From Symbiodinium natans (taxonomy: Eukaryota; Sar; Dinophyceae; Suessiales; Symbiodiniaceae): 64,000 nucleotides of DNA. Below are positions 27,908 through 39,492 of the stretch, piece after piece (positions within the stretch are counted from its first letter, which is position 1; each line of letters starts with the position of its first letter). Position numbers and translations under genes: made by a program. Where the stretch lies: NCBI GenBank assembly GCA_905221605.1, contig CAJNDS010002714.1:241216-305215 (forward strand), in the 5' to 3' direction. A model generated the notes under the pieces. The model had not been told where the DNA came from and did not search any database. It saw only the letters and a program-made list of their open reading frames with translations.

Positions 27908-27933
27908 CCTAAACCCTAAGCCCTAAACCCTGA
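27908..27933 (-). repeat. Short telomere-like tract (CCCTAAA type)
   Basis: Three to four CCCTAAA/CCCTAAG/CCCTGAA units, the complement of TTTAGGG. Confidence 0.7.
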
Positions 27934-29502
27934 AGTAATCAAGGGTCTCAGAGTGCACTCGCGGTTGAGAATGGATCCAAGGAATCGACGGCTTTGGGGG
28001 GTTGAGGCTGTTGCTTAGGCCTGGCGTTGTTTCCGGCCTTTGGGATGGCACTTCCAGGATGTAAAGATCTTGAGCCTGGTCGTGTAATGTGAGCCACACG
28101 AACATCGAAGACCCTTCGCTCCACTGGAAGTCAACACTGCATGCTCTTAGCTTCAAGTTTTCGGGGGCGAACATGTGCAGATAACACAGCATCTGCCTTG
28201 TTAGGTGAAGCAAGAGCACAAGGTGGCCGAAGGGAAGCAGTGGTCGTCCCGACACACTCTTGCAGTTTGGGGAGTTGGGATGATAGTGGCGGGGCGCTTG
28301 GCCGCTTGGGCTCACTCGCAGAGGTGTGCAGTGTGGTAAGGCGCTCTGCTCTCAAAATGCCTTCCCACGTTTGGGATGCTTGCCGTTTGGGCTCTACAAA
28401 CTGCCGCCTGTTCTCCTGCTCTATCCAACTCGGCAATTCTTCAGATAGCAGGCAGGACACTGGTGGTGTTGCCGCAGTTTGTGAACTGACTGTTGTCGCG
28501 GCAGCCAGAGGCAGCTCATGCTGGCTTCGAGAGTGGACTTTTCTTAAATATGTTTGCCCATGTATGTACCTCCAGCCTTTCCAAGAGGTTGAATCAGCTG
28601 CATGACCGAAGCATCGGCGTGCTTTAGAATTTAAGAATTGGCAGCTACTCGAACCATGGTCGTCGGATTTTCGGTCTATTTTTTCATCCGGTCTACAGGG
28701 GACCACTTTGCCCATCTTACACGCCATGACAAGCCAGGGATACGCTCATTGAGAGCGCTTTCCTGGGCGTGCTGGCATCAGCAGCGGCCTCAGTGAATAG
28801 GGCCCCGGGAGTGAAGTCTTAGGGTGTTTGGTGCTCGATGCTCGGGCCGAAGTGGCCCTGCAACTCAAGCAAACTTGTTGGCAGACATCCCTTGTGACAA
28901 TTAAGCAGTAACGTCCCGCCTTTCGCATGAAAGGGGCATCAAGTTCCATGCAGGCAGTCGTTGTGATCATGGGGCTGGGCTGCGGCCTGAGTCGGGCGTC
29001 GAGTTCCGGTGGAGCCTTTCCATTGATCTTTCTTTCGCAGACTCGTCGCGCCCCAAGCTGGCTCCCCTCCTGCACCTCCCGTAGAGTTCGATGGGCCAAC
29101 TTGCTCACGGTCGTTCTGGGATTCTGGGCAACGGCAAAGGTGAATGTAGCTCTAACACCGGCCAGTCTGTTTGTGAAAAGGTTATGTAGTCTTGCTCTAT
29201 GCCCACTTCTTATTCATTTTTCGGCACCGACACGTATAGCTGGAAGGTCAAAGAACCAGGACATTTCACCTGACTGTAGCCTTGGCTAGAGCAGCCTCTC
29301 CAAAGAAGGCACAATATCTACAGGGGCGCAAGAGAAATGAACCCCCAAAGCAGCTGGCCCTGCAGTTACAAGCTGTTGGGTCCTGCGGCCGCTGCGGGGG
29401 TTGAGCAAGCTGATGCGTCGGTGCGCGTCTTAGCTTTCGACAGTGCAGGGGTTGGCTTCAGCACATTTCAAGGGGGGGTGGGTCACAATAAGTTGCTGTA
29501 AG

Positions 29503-29680
29503 CAGAATGGACAGGGAACCAAAGCAGGCATACCTAGAACACTTGGCGCAAGGCTCTTAGAGCCTGCATTGCAACAAGGAGAAAGGTATTGGGACGTGGC
29601 AGCTTGCAAGGTTTATTTGCTGGCCGCAGGGAACCAAAACAGGCACGCCTGGAACACCGAACAACAAGGCTCTGAAGGGT
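29503..29680 (+). repeat. Diverged direct duplication, about 115 bp apart
   Basis: GGGAACCAAAGCAGGCATAC at about 29515 recurs as GGGAACCAAAACAGGCACGC at about 29630. Similarity continues (CTAGAACAC / CTGGAACAC; AAGGCTCT in both). Confidence 0.6.
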
Positions 29681-30092
29681 AACTGTGCAGTCCTGCAAGC
29701 ATCCTCAAACCCCCGCGCGAAGCCGCAATCTCGTGACATTTTTTTGGCGCTTCCTGCATCCTGCTGCTCTCCAGAGCAAGGCTGACACAGCTGGACTTCG
29801 CGCACGATTCCGAAGAGTGCCCAAGAGTACGTTCAGATGTTTCCAGGGTTCTGGGCTTGCGCGGCATTGCACGGGGCCTTCGGCAGAACCTGGACACATG
29901 TCAACTTCTAGCCCTTGATTCCAGAAGTGTTCCCTGTCCTCTTCTCTGCAAGTCTTTCTCCGCCTGAACTCCCTGCCTCGAAGCTAACGATCGCTGAGTG
30001 CCAAGCTCAGCAGCCCTCACCTCCCTAAACCAAGAGCCCCAAGCCCCACGCCCACCATTCGCCCCATCCTCCCTCCTCCCCCCCCCCAAACT

Positions 30093-30121
30093 CTAAACCC
30101 TAAGCCCTAAACCCTAAACCC
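30093..30121 (-). repeat. Short telomere-like tract (CCCTAAA type)
   Basis: Four to five CCCTAAA-like units following a C-rich run. Confidence 0.75.
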
Positions 30122-30870
30122 GAGAAAAAAGCGCGGCAAAAAGGTACAGGAAGCTTCAGAATGGCGAGCCCAGCCGCATCGTGGAGGTCGACTCTCTGTC
30201 AGGGACCCAACACTGGATTGCCGCCATCACATCCGCCCTGCTTTGGAATCACAAGGGGATAGAAGGGGGGGGGGAGGAGGGGGCCACCAAGAGAGCAATC
30301 AGGCAGCAGAAGAGGCGGAGAATCCTTTTGCGCAAAACTTTACTGGATTAGACGTGCTGCGACTCTCCAGGGTTTCATGTGCAGCATCCCTGCGGCATCC
30401 TTTCAGTGCAAGGAGGTTCATGTGTAGCAGTAGTGACAGCTGCGCCGCAGTGCTGATTTCGTCAACAGTTTTGGAACGGCGACCCGGTCATTGATGTGTT
30501 CATGCGCAAGTGCTTCGTACAGCAGACCCTAACCACCCACACACCTTGAATCAGGAAAGACGGCTTTTGGCGACTTTCCCGCAGCATTGAGGCGAGCTCC
30601 GCTTGCGTAGGTGCCTAGGACCAAGCAATATTTGACTGGCCATGTCTCCGGGCCCGCATAAACGATAAACCTACTCGTAGCATGGTCGAACGTGCAGCAT
30701 GAAAGCCTACGCTTGATCTCTGCACAGCGATTGCGGAATGTAAAATACTTTCAGGTTCCCGAATCCTTCGAAGCTCATTGGCAGCTGCATTTTGGATCTG
30801 AGCATCTTGATGATTTCTCACGTGTAAGATGTGTAGGTGTTTTGAAGCTTGCCATTCCGAAAGCCTCGAG

Positions 30871-31244
30871 GTCTTTGCCCGCTTCGTGCCGGATTCGGTG
30901 GTGCGGCGCCTTATCACTGGAGACCCAACAGCATCTCGTGCCGCCCTTGGCTTCGTTGGCTTTGGGTGTTTGCGATGGGGTGCAAGCTTGAGGCTTGACG
31001 GTTCCCCGCCAGTGAAGGCGTGATCAATTTTTATACCCTTGATTACCCTTGCTGGCTTCAGGCGGAAATGTCTGGCAAGACTGTGTTAATTAGGGCGCTG
31101 CATGGGTTTCGTGGACACGCAACATCAAGGGAGGCGGACTTTCTCTAAAGTAATTGCCCTGTCAAGACAATCAGCGCGCGGACCATCTCGGACGCATGGC
31201 TGAGCTTGCTGGCCCACCGAGGTCTTCACGTGCAAAGGAAGAAC
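30871..31244 (+). CDS. Cyclase exons: linker before the catalytic domain
   Basis: Exon 30871-30937 encodes VFARFVPDSVVRRLITGD then PTAS plus the first base of an Arg codon. The frame is open upstream to about 30829 (SLEVFARFVP), so the exon may start earlier. Exon 31222-31244 supplies the rest of Arg and LHVQRKN. The RFVP...V.RL...D...RL.V pattern is the usual segment just before a class III cyclase domain. Donors read GTGCCG and GTTTGG. Confidence 0.75.
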
Positions 31245-34200
31245 GTTTGGGCCCCAAGAGTAAAGAACCTGGAGTTGAGCTGAGCATGTCACGAGCTCCA
31301 GTTATGGCATGGGTGTTGATAGGGACCGTCAGGAGAACGCTTGCGTGGCACAGGTAGCCTCACGCCTTAGCTTCCGAGGGTCCAGCCATCAACACAAGGG
31401 GAGCCCAAGGACAATTTCAAGAAGTGCCGCTTACAGTCACCTCGTGTTCCAGTGTCCGCAAGGTTCGGTAGTCATGGGCTTCAAGGTCTAAGGAGTCTCG
31501 GAGCCTTGGCTATCTGACCTTCCAAGGTGTCTATCATGTTCTCGGACGTCAAGGTGCCGTGGTTGCAATGCTGCTAAGACCAGAGCTCTTCATCCCTGAT
31601 TCCCGAGTTTCCGAGCATTTGTGTATTTGGGACCACGGACCTGTCGTGTGAACGCATGTACTGTAAACGAGGCACTCGACCCCCAAGTGCATGCCGAAAC
31701 CCAAATCATTGCGAGGACTTCACGAGCATCTCCGAAGACCTGAAGCAGGACATCACATCGTCAGAGCTTAGCGGAGTTTAGGAGTTGAGAACCTCGCAAA
31801 TGATCGAAACAGGTTGACCGGATATGTTGACAGGGCCGCATGGGTGATCCACCCCCGTTGGCCGGTTGTATGAGCCTGTGCAACCACGCAAGGATCTTTG
31901 AAAACCCGTCGTACGCAGATCGGTCTCGAAGTTTGTCTGGAAACAGGTTGAAAATGCATACTGAGCCAGGGTTAGGTCAAGCACAGGCCGCTGCCCTGAT
32001 AGGACGACTTGATCATGCTTCTGACGGTGTATCTGACAGGCCGCCGGAGGGTAGGAGGGGCTGACTTGGGATTTTCTGTGTGTGCTCGCAGGATCCACTG
32101 TTAGCTACATCGTGCCCACGACACATCCCAGAATCCCATCTTGGTGGAAAGTCTCCCTCAAGAGAGCACCTGGCAGAGGCATGACTCGAGTCATTGAGTG
32201 CCGCGCTCGGCGGGGCGGGGTGGTCGCTCAGTTGACATGACATGAAGTAGTGAAGTCAGTTCCCCAGTTAAGCTTCAGCGGCTCGATCTACACAGCAGTA
32301 GACGATGTGCATAGTGAGACATAGGGAGACATCTTTGTTTTAGGGACCTGCACGTTCACATCAAGTAGCTCTCCGCAGTCTTGCACGTAAGGTCTCACAC
32401 CAGCATACTTTAACTATCATGAGCACTACCAGTGATGTAGTGTATGGCAGCCGAGACACGAGTGCATTCCAACAACATCCAGCAACCAGGTCCTATCAGG
32501 GCGTGGTGGGGGAGATCCTTGGTGATGGGATCCTGGCATTTTGGAACACGCCCGATGTATCCATGGCGCGTGTTGCATCATGTGAGGGACTTTAGCCCCA
32601 TGTGCGACCCCTAGTTACATATTGACCTTTGATGGCCACCTTCCTTTGCTCTTTTGCCTTTTGCCACGGTTGCCGGATGTTGCCGGCCTGACCCTGAACT
32701 ACTTCTGAGCCCCCGTGCCCAATAGCCATCTTGCTCCTCAACCCATGTCAGCCCCAAAGTACCCAAGCCGCCATGCCGCGGCCATGCCAGGACGTCGCAC
32801 AACATGCCGTGCAGGCGTGTAATGCCGCGCTGGCTCAGCAGCAGGCGGGCTTCCAATTCACAGCACACCTGTCAGTAAATTCGGGGGCTGGGCGCACCCT
32901 CAATCGCCTAGAGGGGCTTATTCTCATGGCATCCTGTGAAGCATCCTAAGCATTGAGCAACCTGATATGCTGGGCTTCGGAGAGTCTTCCCATCAGTGCC
33001 TTGTGTCGTAGGTCGTAGGTCTGGTGTAGAGTGGCCAGAGCTTTTCACCTCGGAGGCCACGGTGCATTCAGATAGTTGCTAGACGGATCACGGAAGATTC
33101 CGGCTTCCCCTACTGATGGCGCTGATGGCCGGATTTCATTTGCAAGTCTTATCTGGCTTGGGCTGTTTCGCTTTCGCTGCAACACTAGGACGGAATAGTT
33201 AGAAGAAGCTTGACTGACATCTGAAGCCCCTCGTAGACACATGTGAGATTCAAGCTTGGGGGGGACTTGGACAGCGCTCAACGCGAGGCTCTTGTTCAAT
33301 TGAACGAAGAGTTCAAGAAGATGAACCTGCCTTCGCTCGCCATCCGGATCGGGATCCACTCGGGGGTGCACCTCTCAGCTCCTCTTGCACGAACTTCGAG
33401 CCGAGGAAAGGAGAGGCGCTGCGTTGCGAGGTAGCTACTCTGCTAGATCCTGCGCGCTTGTCTGCATGCGCTGAGGAAGTGCTGACCGGCAACATCGGCT
33501 GCCTCTCTGGAAAGACCCTGGACGGAATTCATGACCAAGTTTAGTTATGTCTGATGTATTTCTGACGTGTCGTGCTGACACCTCCGTGGATGTACACGGC
33601 CCATCGGCCCGCATTCAATCAGGTTTCTCGGGGGGAACTTGAGTCTAGCTTATGGGGGTGTAGCGGAGCTTAGCCGATGCAGATGCCCATGTTCGAAGAA
33701 TCCCGATGTTATACAGATGAATACCTCCAAAACTAGTCGTGTCATGACCATCGCAAGCCAACAAGTCCTGCTCACCTTCGTAGGCTGAGCCCACTCCACG
33801 TATTTGTAACACCTGCTCCACGCCTCGCAACTTCAGGAATGCAAGACTGCAAAGTGTAGTGTAGGCCATGGGATTTGTAGGCATCCGTTGCGCTCGGCGA
33901 GCCATTGAGACCCCCCAAGCCTGCCACTATCTACAAATCTATGGAGTTCAACAGCTGTCGCACATGTAGTGTGCGACTTCTGAGTTACACCGATGCTTCA
34001 GCAATCATCAGCAATCTGTAGGGATCTGTATGGATGGTTTTGTGCCTGCAAGCTTAAACCTCCAGACCCCGAGCCGAAACTCAATTCTGGTCAAGGATGA
34101 AGTTTGGCTGCATGGGTGATCCAGTCAATCTGGCGTGGCGCTTAGCAAAGTTCAAGAGTTTAACTAGCATGGCATTCCGAAAGGTCTCGGAAGCTGCTTG

Positions 34201-37200
34201 AATGTGGAGGCTAGCCGCCTGGAGGGCCTCTGCAAGACCTACGGAGCCAGCTCCTCAGAGTGCCCGGAGGGTATGTTGTCTCTGAGGGGCCATTGTTACA
34301 TTGTTCCGTGGGTTCAGTTGTGGCTTTTGATCAGTACAAAAAGAGTTGGAAGGGTGTCGAAGGTTCAATGCCTGGAAAGCTAGATTTAGCCGCTAGCGCG
34401 AAGCCACCTCGGCAAGGTACCGAGGCGAATCATGGGCTCACGGGGGGGGGGGGGGGAATAAGAGGTCGCCTCTCAGACTTTGGAACGAGGACTTGTATGA
34501 TCTGACGACATGACACCTCTCGGTGGCAGCGGAGAGAGCGGAAGAAGAAGAAGAAGAAGAAGAAGAAGAAGAAGAAGAAGAAGAAGAAGAAGAAGAAGAA
34601 GAAGAAGAAGAAGAAGAAGAAGAAGAACAATAAGAATAACCGCCTTACCACAAGACATCGCAAGACCTTACGCTCCAAGCCGCATCTCAGATGCTAGCCT
34701 CATCCATCCGTCTTCGAGGTCGGCATCCTATGCTCTGAGGTGACGAAGTCACAACTGCCTCCTGTCGGGCCCCCATCAGTGACCCATCAGGGTCTTGGCG
34801 TGGTTTTCTTGTCGATTGCTGCGATGGTTTCACGAACTCGGGATTTGGGAGGCCCTTCTGGAGAGTTCTTCCCAGGCATTAGCGTATGGTGCAATCAATG
34901 GAAGGTCAATGCCAACATGTACGGAGTCCCTGTAAAGCGTGGGGGGGGGGGGGGGGGGCACGGTTCAAGCCAGGAACAGGGCTGGCTAGAGGGGGGGGGA
35001 GGGGGTCATGTTTCAGGCTTTGAGACTCTCGAGCTGGCTTTCGTTCTTCCTTGAGCTGTGGACTTCACGTCAGCGTGATTTCAGGTGGCAAGGTCATCGT
35101 CTCCCTAGGCTTCAGAGTCCTAAAGCTTGTTTCATGATTGTGGGCCATCTTTCTGCTGGACTTAGCAAAGACTCTTGAATGCAGTGGAAGAAACAGCTCA
35201 GGAATCATCTGGATGTAGTGGCAACATTTGCTTCAGGAGGACGGCTTCATTTGCCGCAAGTTGGACTTGGTGCAGGCCCTCGCGATGTCTGCAGAGCTGT
35301 GTCAAGAGCCCTGAAGCAGGAAGCTTCAGTCCCGCATGCGAGTCAACTTGTGATGCTGTCTCCTGTCTAACCTCCAAAAAGTCAGTCGTAGCGATCGGCA
35401 TTTTCGAGCTGGCTCAAACATGCATCCAGGTGAAGGGCAAGAAGGAGCCGACAACTATTTACGAGGCCGTGACGAAAGCAAGGAACAACCAGCTTTCCAG
35501 TACGGTGCAGTTGTTGTTCAAGAGGGAGGGTGCCCGCGATGTGAGCGGCTCATGTGTGTGGAGTTTGGCTCCTGTGCTCACGGCCTTTTCCGAACATTTG
35601 TAGCATCTGCTTGGCGACTCTTGTTGTGGGTAGATTATGGTACGAAGTGGTAGGGATTGGTTGGGGGGGGGGGGGAGGCCTTCCCCAAGCATGGATTTCC
35701 GCAGCTCCTGAGAAGCGTGTGTTAAAAACGATCCGCTGTAGCCCATCACTGTAGTCCAGTCGTGGCCTGAACCACTGAAAGTCAAGCAGCTTTGTGAGCG
35801 TATACGAAAGCCCAAGGAATTCTTCAGAAAGCCCAGCCCTATCTGTGACCCTGACAGGTCATTGGGCGCCAACCCCCACGAAAAGCATCCCACTCAGCTC
35901 ATCGAGAAGGTCTAAGGGAAGTGTAGTGTAAGCCAGACCAAGCAACAGTGCACGCTGTGCCTTTTGAATTTTGTTCCGGAGTTTACTGTGTATCTTCTGA
36001 CATTGTGCAGAAGTCTAATCTGCACACTTTCACGAGTCGACTCGACAGATCGACTGTAGTAGGAGGGTGAGTTCATCAGCGGGACACCCGTCCAAAGCAC
36101 CTGAAAGTAGCACGCCTCTCGAAGCCGACAGACAGCAAGCCGCATTCGATGATTTCTGCTCGGGGACAAGGCCAAGAGTCCTCCTGTCACACATGAGGCT
36201 AGCACGCAGCCTCTTCAAGCATTGAGCCCAACCCCCTAAAAACCTTACATGCCTCAAATACACAATATATTCTATCATATTAAATATTACATACTATATA
36301 TTATATACTATATATTCTATGTTGTATATTCTATATTCCATATTCCATATTCCATATTCTATATTCTATATTCTATATTCTATGTTCTATAGTCTATATT
36401 CTATATTCTATGTTATATATTATATATAATATATTCTATATTATATATTATACATTATATATGATATATGATATATGATATATGATAAATGATGTATTAT
36501 ATAAGATATATGATATATTATATATTATGTCTTATATCTTATATGTGTCAAGGCGAGCCGGCCGACCTCTCCTGTCGGCCTCATCCCAACTTCGTCAGCA
36601 AAGCCGGGGGTTCCGAGTTGGGGGGGGGGGGGTTGGGAAGGTGCGGCTGAGGACTGGTGGGACGTTCTGTGACTTTCTCTGTGGAACCCCTTCAGGGTTG
36701 GGGCTGGTTAAGGGGCCAGCGGTTGCAGCGTTTTCGGTCCGAGCCTGACAGTCTCCGCACTGGCGCTCTCCTCCGAAGGATGTTTAACAGCGTGGTTTAC
36801 ACATGAGGAGAAGGCACAGAACCAAGCCGATGTACCTAGCTTTCTTGTTCCGCCAAGCGAAGATGTAGTCCCTCTATTACGCCCAAGGTCTGCAAACATA
36901 AACATTTGTAGATTCTAGATCATGTGCATCATCCTAAGCCCTGAATCCTGAAACCCTGTCCTTGCAGGCCCACGCTCTTAGAGCGGTGCCGTGGCGAACT
37001 GGGGCCAGAGATGGACACTCAGAAAGGGCGTATAGGTCGCGAGGTTGTGCAAACTACACGGTACAGCAACCTTGTGAAGGTTAACCCTATCCACTCACTG
37101 AAACAAATCAAGCTTGCAGCGTCTCCCTTGTAGCTGGTTGCCGTACAGGGTTGTATAGCACAAATTTTGCGCAAATCCGGTTCACCGGAGGCGGTGTTCG

Positions 37201-37958
37201 GTTTTCAGCCCGAATCCCAGGCAGAGGGGAGCAACTGCCGAGCTCCTTGCCCTGCAGCCTGTGTCGGCCACGCGCATCGAGCAGGTGCCACAAAGAAGCA
37301 TCTTTGCTCTGCCGGCATTTCGGTCGGTTGACCTTGGTCTTGGTCATGATTCGGGTGTGTTTGTGTTTTGGGTCCTCTGCAGCCCCCAGCACATTGGAGT
37401 GCGTTGGGTGCCAGGCTCAGCTCTACGAGCAGGCCCTACAAGCGTACTCGCAGCAGCAGTTCTCCGAGGTGCGCCAGCTTTAAGGCACAAGAGAGAAGGC
37501 AGGAAGGAAATGAAGGCACTGCCATGTCTCCACGAGCATGACAAGCTCACCTGCTTCCTGTCCGCAGCACTTTGTGTGGCCATGTTAGATGAGATGTCTT
37601 TCGCAGAGGCTGTGGCCATTCTAGTAAAAACGGACGAGAGAGCGATGCAGGCGACCCAACTGGCTGCGCAAGTTTTGGAGGCTCAGTTTTGGTGCGGGGC
37701 CGGGCCGGGCCAGGTGCGTGATCCCAGGTCCCTGCTCCAAATGCCAAAAACACAAGGCAGGTAGCTCCCGGAGAATGGAGAATGTAGAAACCTCCCTGCG
37801 CAACTGAATTGCTGTTGCAGGATCGTCCTGAAGACGTCGCTGCACAGCGCCTCCTGAAGTGCTCTTGCTGCATTTCCTGGAAGAAGGTTCAGTTCAGCTC
37901 CGTCAAATTGAAGGGTCGTATACACTGCCTGAGTTGCCCTGTAGCCGTGGGAGCATGA
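30871..37958 (+). CDS. Class III adenylate cyclase, split gene (19 exons recovered, N-terminus not found)
   Basis: Reconstructed from exons 30871-30937, 31222-31244, 31527-31553, 31716-31748, 32003-32039, 32179-32197, 32490-32556, 32791-32844, 33288-33365, 33476-33513, 34096-34132, 34210-34245, 34719-34739, 35237-35275, 35430-35465, 35858-35884, 37415-37468, 37609-37671 and 37821-37958. Every recovered junction keeps the frame, every exon begins with G after AG, and the product follows the class III cyclase fold in order. It makes cAMP from ATP. The residues expected for that are present: metal Asp in MFSDV and in LGDG, adenine-selecting Lys in MKFG and Asp in MGDP, transition-state Asn in VNL and Arg in ASR. 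The Lys/Asp pair favours adenylate over guanylate cyclase. A C-terminal helical, TPR-like extension follows. One short exon between 34739 and 35237, possibly one between 35884 and 37415, and all N-terminal exons are missing from this model. No break in the catalytic domain was seen, so it may be functional. Confidence 0.8.
31527..32197 (+). CDS. Cyclase exons: first metal-binding Asp and following helix
   Basis: 31527-31553 encodes VSIMFSDVK, with the first catalytic metal Asp. 31716-31748 encodes DFTSISEDLKQ. 32003-32039 encodes DDLIMLLTVYLT plus one base. 32179-32197, only 19 bp, encodes the rest of Gly and MTRVI plus two bases of Glu. Together they give the classic MFSDxxxFT...LL..YL..MT..IE run. 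Donors are GT (31554), GA (31749), GC (32040) and GT (32198). Confidence 0.8.
32490..33513 (+). CDS. Cyclase exons: second metal-binding Asp to the beta-hairpin
   Basis: 32490-32556 completes Glu and encodes SYQ then GVVGEILGDGILAFWNTPD, with the second metal Asp in LGDG. 32791-32844 encodes DVAQHAVQACNAALAQQQ. 33288-33365 encodes ALVQLNEEFKK, then MNLPSL and AIRIGIHSG. 33476-33513 encodes EVLTGNIGCLSG plus two bases of Lys. RIGIHSGEVLTGNIG is the most recognisable class III signature. Donors are GT, GC, GT and a proposed GA at 33514. Confidence 0.8.
34096..34739 (+). CDS. Cyclase exons: substrate-selecting and transition-state residues
   Basis: 34096-34132 completes Lys and encodes MKFGCMGDPVNL: adenine-binding Lys and Asp, transition-state Asn. 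34210-34245 encodes ASRLEGLCKTYG with the transition-state Arg. 34719-34739 is a 21-bp exon encoding VGILCSE. A poly-G run and a long GAA repeat lie in the intron between the last two. Donors are GC (34133), GC (34246) and GT (34740). Confidence 0.8.
34442..34456 (+). repeat. Poly-G run in a cyclase intron
   Basis: About 15 G within the intron 34246-34718. Confidence 0.9.
34540..34627 (+). repeat. (GAA)n repeat in a cyclase intron, about 29 units
   Basis: Pure GAA trinucleotide tract about 90 bases upstream of a 21-bp exon. It yields poly-Arg, poly-Leu and poly-Phe artefact frames. Confidence 0.95.
34941..34958 (+). repeat. Poly-G run
   Basis: 18 consecutive G in the intron after exon 34719-34739, followed by a second G-rich stretch near 34993. 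Confidence 0.9.
35237..35884 (+). CDS. Cyclase exons: end of the catalytic domain
   Basis: 35237-35275 encodes EDGFICRKLDLVQ, 35430-35465 encodes VKGKKEPTTIYE, and 35858-35884 encodes VIGRQPPRK. The VKGKxEPxxIYEV pattern closes class III cyclase domains. All three use GC donors (35276, 35466, 35885). The last exon is the least certain of the set. Confidence 0.75.
36262..36545. repeat. AT-rich minisatellite with 7-bp unit ATATTCT
   Basis: Nearly 290 bases of A/T-rich DNA. The left half is built of ATATTCT/ATATTCC heptamers; the right half shifts to TATGATA and TATATTA steps. It lies in the inferred intron between exons ending at 35884 and starting at 37415. Confidence 0.85.
37415..37958 (+). 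CDS. Cyclase exons: C-terminal helical extension and candidate stop
   Basis: 37415-37468 encodes AQLYEQALQAYSQQQFSE. 37609-37671 encodes AVAILVKTDERAM then QATQLAAQ. 37821-37958 begins DRPEDVAAQRLLK and is open to a TGA at 37956-37958. An LYEQAL.AY..Q.F.EA.. run after a cyclase domain is a common TPR-like tail in bacterial and protist class III enzymes. The final exon could instead end at a GT at 37887 and continue elsewhere. Confidence 0.6.
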
Positions 37959-39492
37959 TCTTCCAGGCTATCGGGCTGCGATACTCCATTTTAAAGGCAC
38001 GTCCGCATGTTGAAAGAGAGATACGCGCGTCCCCCCTCACCAGGCGGTCGGCAAGCTTAGCAGCCAAGGCCCGCCGGCTTCGCCAGTTTCTCTCATTGAC
38101 TTTGCAGTTTTGCGGGCTGAGGCTGAGAGAGTGAGGCACAGCACATTCGCGTTTTGGGATAGCACCCGTCGCGTCCCAGCAATCAAGAGCCAGACACATA
38201 CTCGTGAAGACCAAGTAATTGTAAACGCTTGCGCGTAGCGCCTCGGCAGCCGGGCCGGCCCAGAGCATGCAGTATGTGGAGATAACGCCTGGAGGCGCCC
38301 TCTAAGAGCTCCCGTGCGTTGAGGCAGGGCGCGCAAGGGGTTCAAGGGGGGTCCCACAAGGCCCAATGAGTTCCCCACGGATGAGGGGGGATTTCGTGAA
38401 TTTTGTAGGAGCCGCCGACAGGCGGGACCCTCCACAGCATCGGTTTGCAGCTGCTCCAAGCGATCGGGGGGGTCCCACAAGGTGGGGGGGGGGGGGCTGC
38501 GTCACAAAATTCTGCTTACAAAAAACGGGTTGGGGGGGGAAGGAGACCGGATCCGGGTCTGCTTGTTCCAGACGCTTCTCGGCAGGAAGCCGAGGCGAAT
38601 TTCAGGTATCTGCAGCCTCCTTCAGGCACAACAATCCACAAATTCAATCCTGCAACCGGCCGGCTGCAGCTAAACCTGCTCGGAAACCGTACGCCGTAGG
38701 TGAATCTTGAAGCACTTGGGAGCCCTGACATGCGAAAGCCCATGCGGGGCACAGCCCACACAGTGTCTACGCGCTGTTCTACACAGGCTGCAAGTGGGCC
38801 AGAAGACCCAGAGCTCCTCCAGGACCTTCGCCGGGAAGAAGCTGTTACTTGGGATGTCGCGTTTCGGGTTCAAGACTTCGGCTTCAGGATTTGCCATGTA
38901 GGCACCATGGCTCAATGATTTGTTTGAACTGCAATGCCTCTTACAAGTAGCTAAACGTTCCGACGATGAGAAAGATGTATCGCAAGATGTTAACCAGATC
39001 ATTCTGATATATGACATGTGCAACCCAGTGCTCATATTTTTTTTGCGCACGTTTTGTTTTTGAGCTTCGCTTGCTGGACCTGCTGGATAACCGTGAAACA
39101 GTGCTTAGCTTTCTCAGTCCTGAAGCTGCCATCTCGTTAGCTTGTACCAGGCGCTGGGCGCAAGCCCAACCATGTGGGTTACGGATCTTTCTAGTTCTTA
39201 CCCATCATCCATACTGGCAGGAATTAGCTGCTTGGACAGCTGTTGTGAGCATCACTGAGAAGTGAGCACGTGCATCACTGAGAAGTGAGAAAGTTCTCTC
39301 GATTTAGGGCAAACCCTGAGACCTTAAACTACTTTCGTTCAACCCCACGAATTGCTCAGCAATCAAGGGTGGAGGGTATGCCAAGCTGCAATCTGAGAAG
39401 TTCTGAAAGCTGACATGAGCATTTGGACTTTGGGTCTACAGTGTCCGTGGAGTCTCCGAGTTCAGCTTGTCATGCATTGCATTGCAATGTCC

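Larger units (their letters stand above)
15974..30870. other. Gene-poor region, no confident coding sequence
   Basis: Nearly 15 kb with short overlapping frames, microsatellites and small diverged duplications. N-terminal exons of the cyclase gene that begins its recognisable part at 30871 may lie at the right end of this stretch, but I could not identify them. Confidence 0.45.

Noticed and set aside
34183-34209. Extending the cyclase exon at 34210 upstream through GLGSCLNVE
   Set aside because: It would add residues that do not fit the family, while exon 34096-34132 ending in MGDPVNL joins in phase exactly at 34210.
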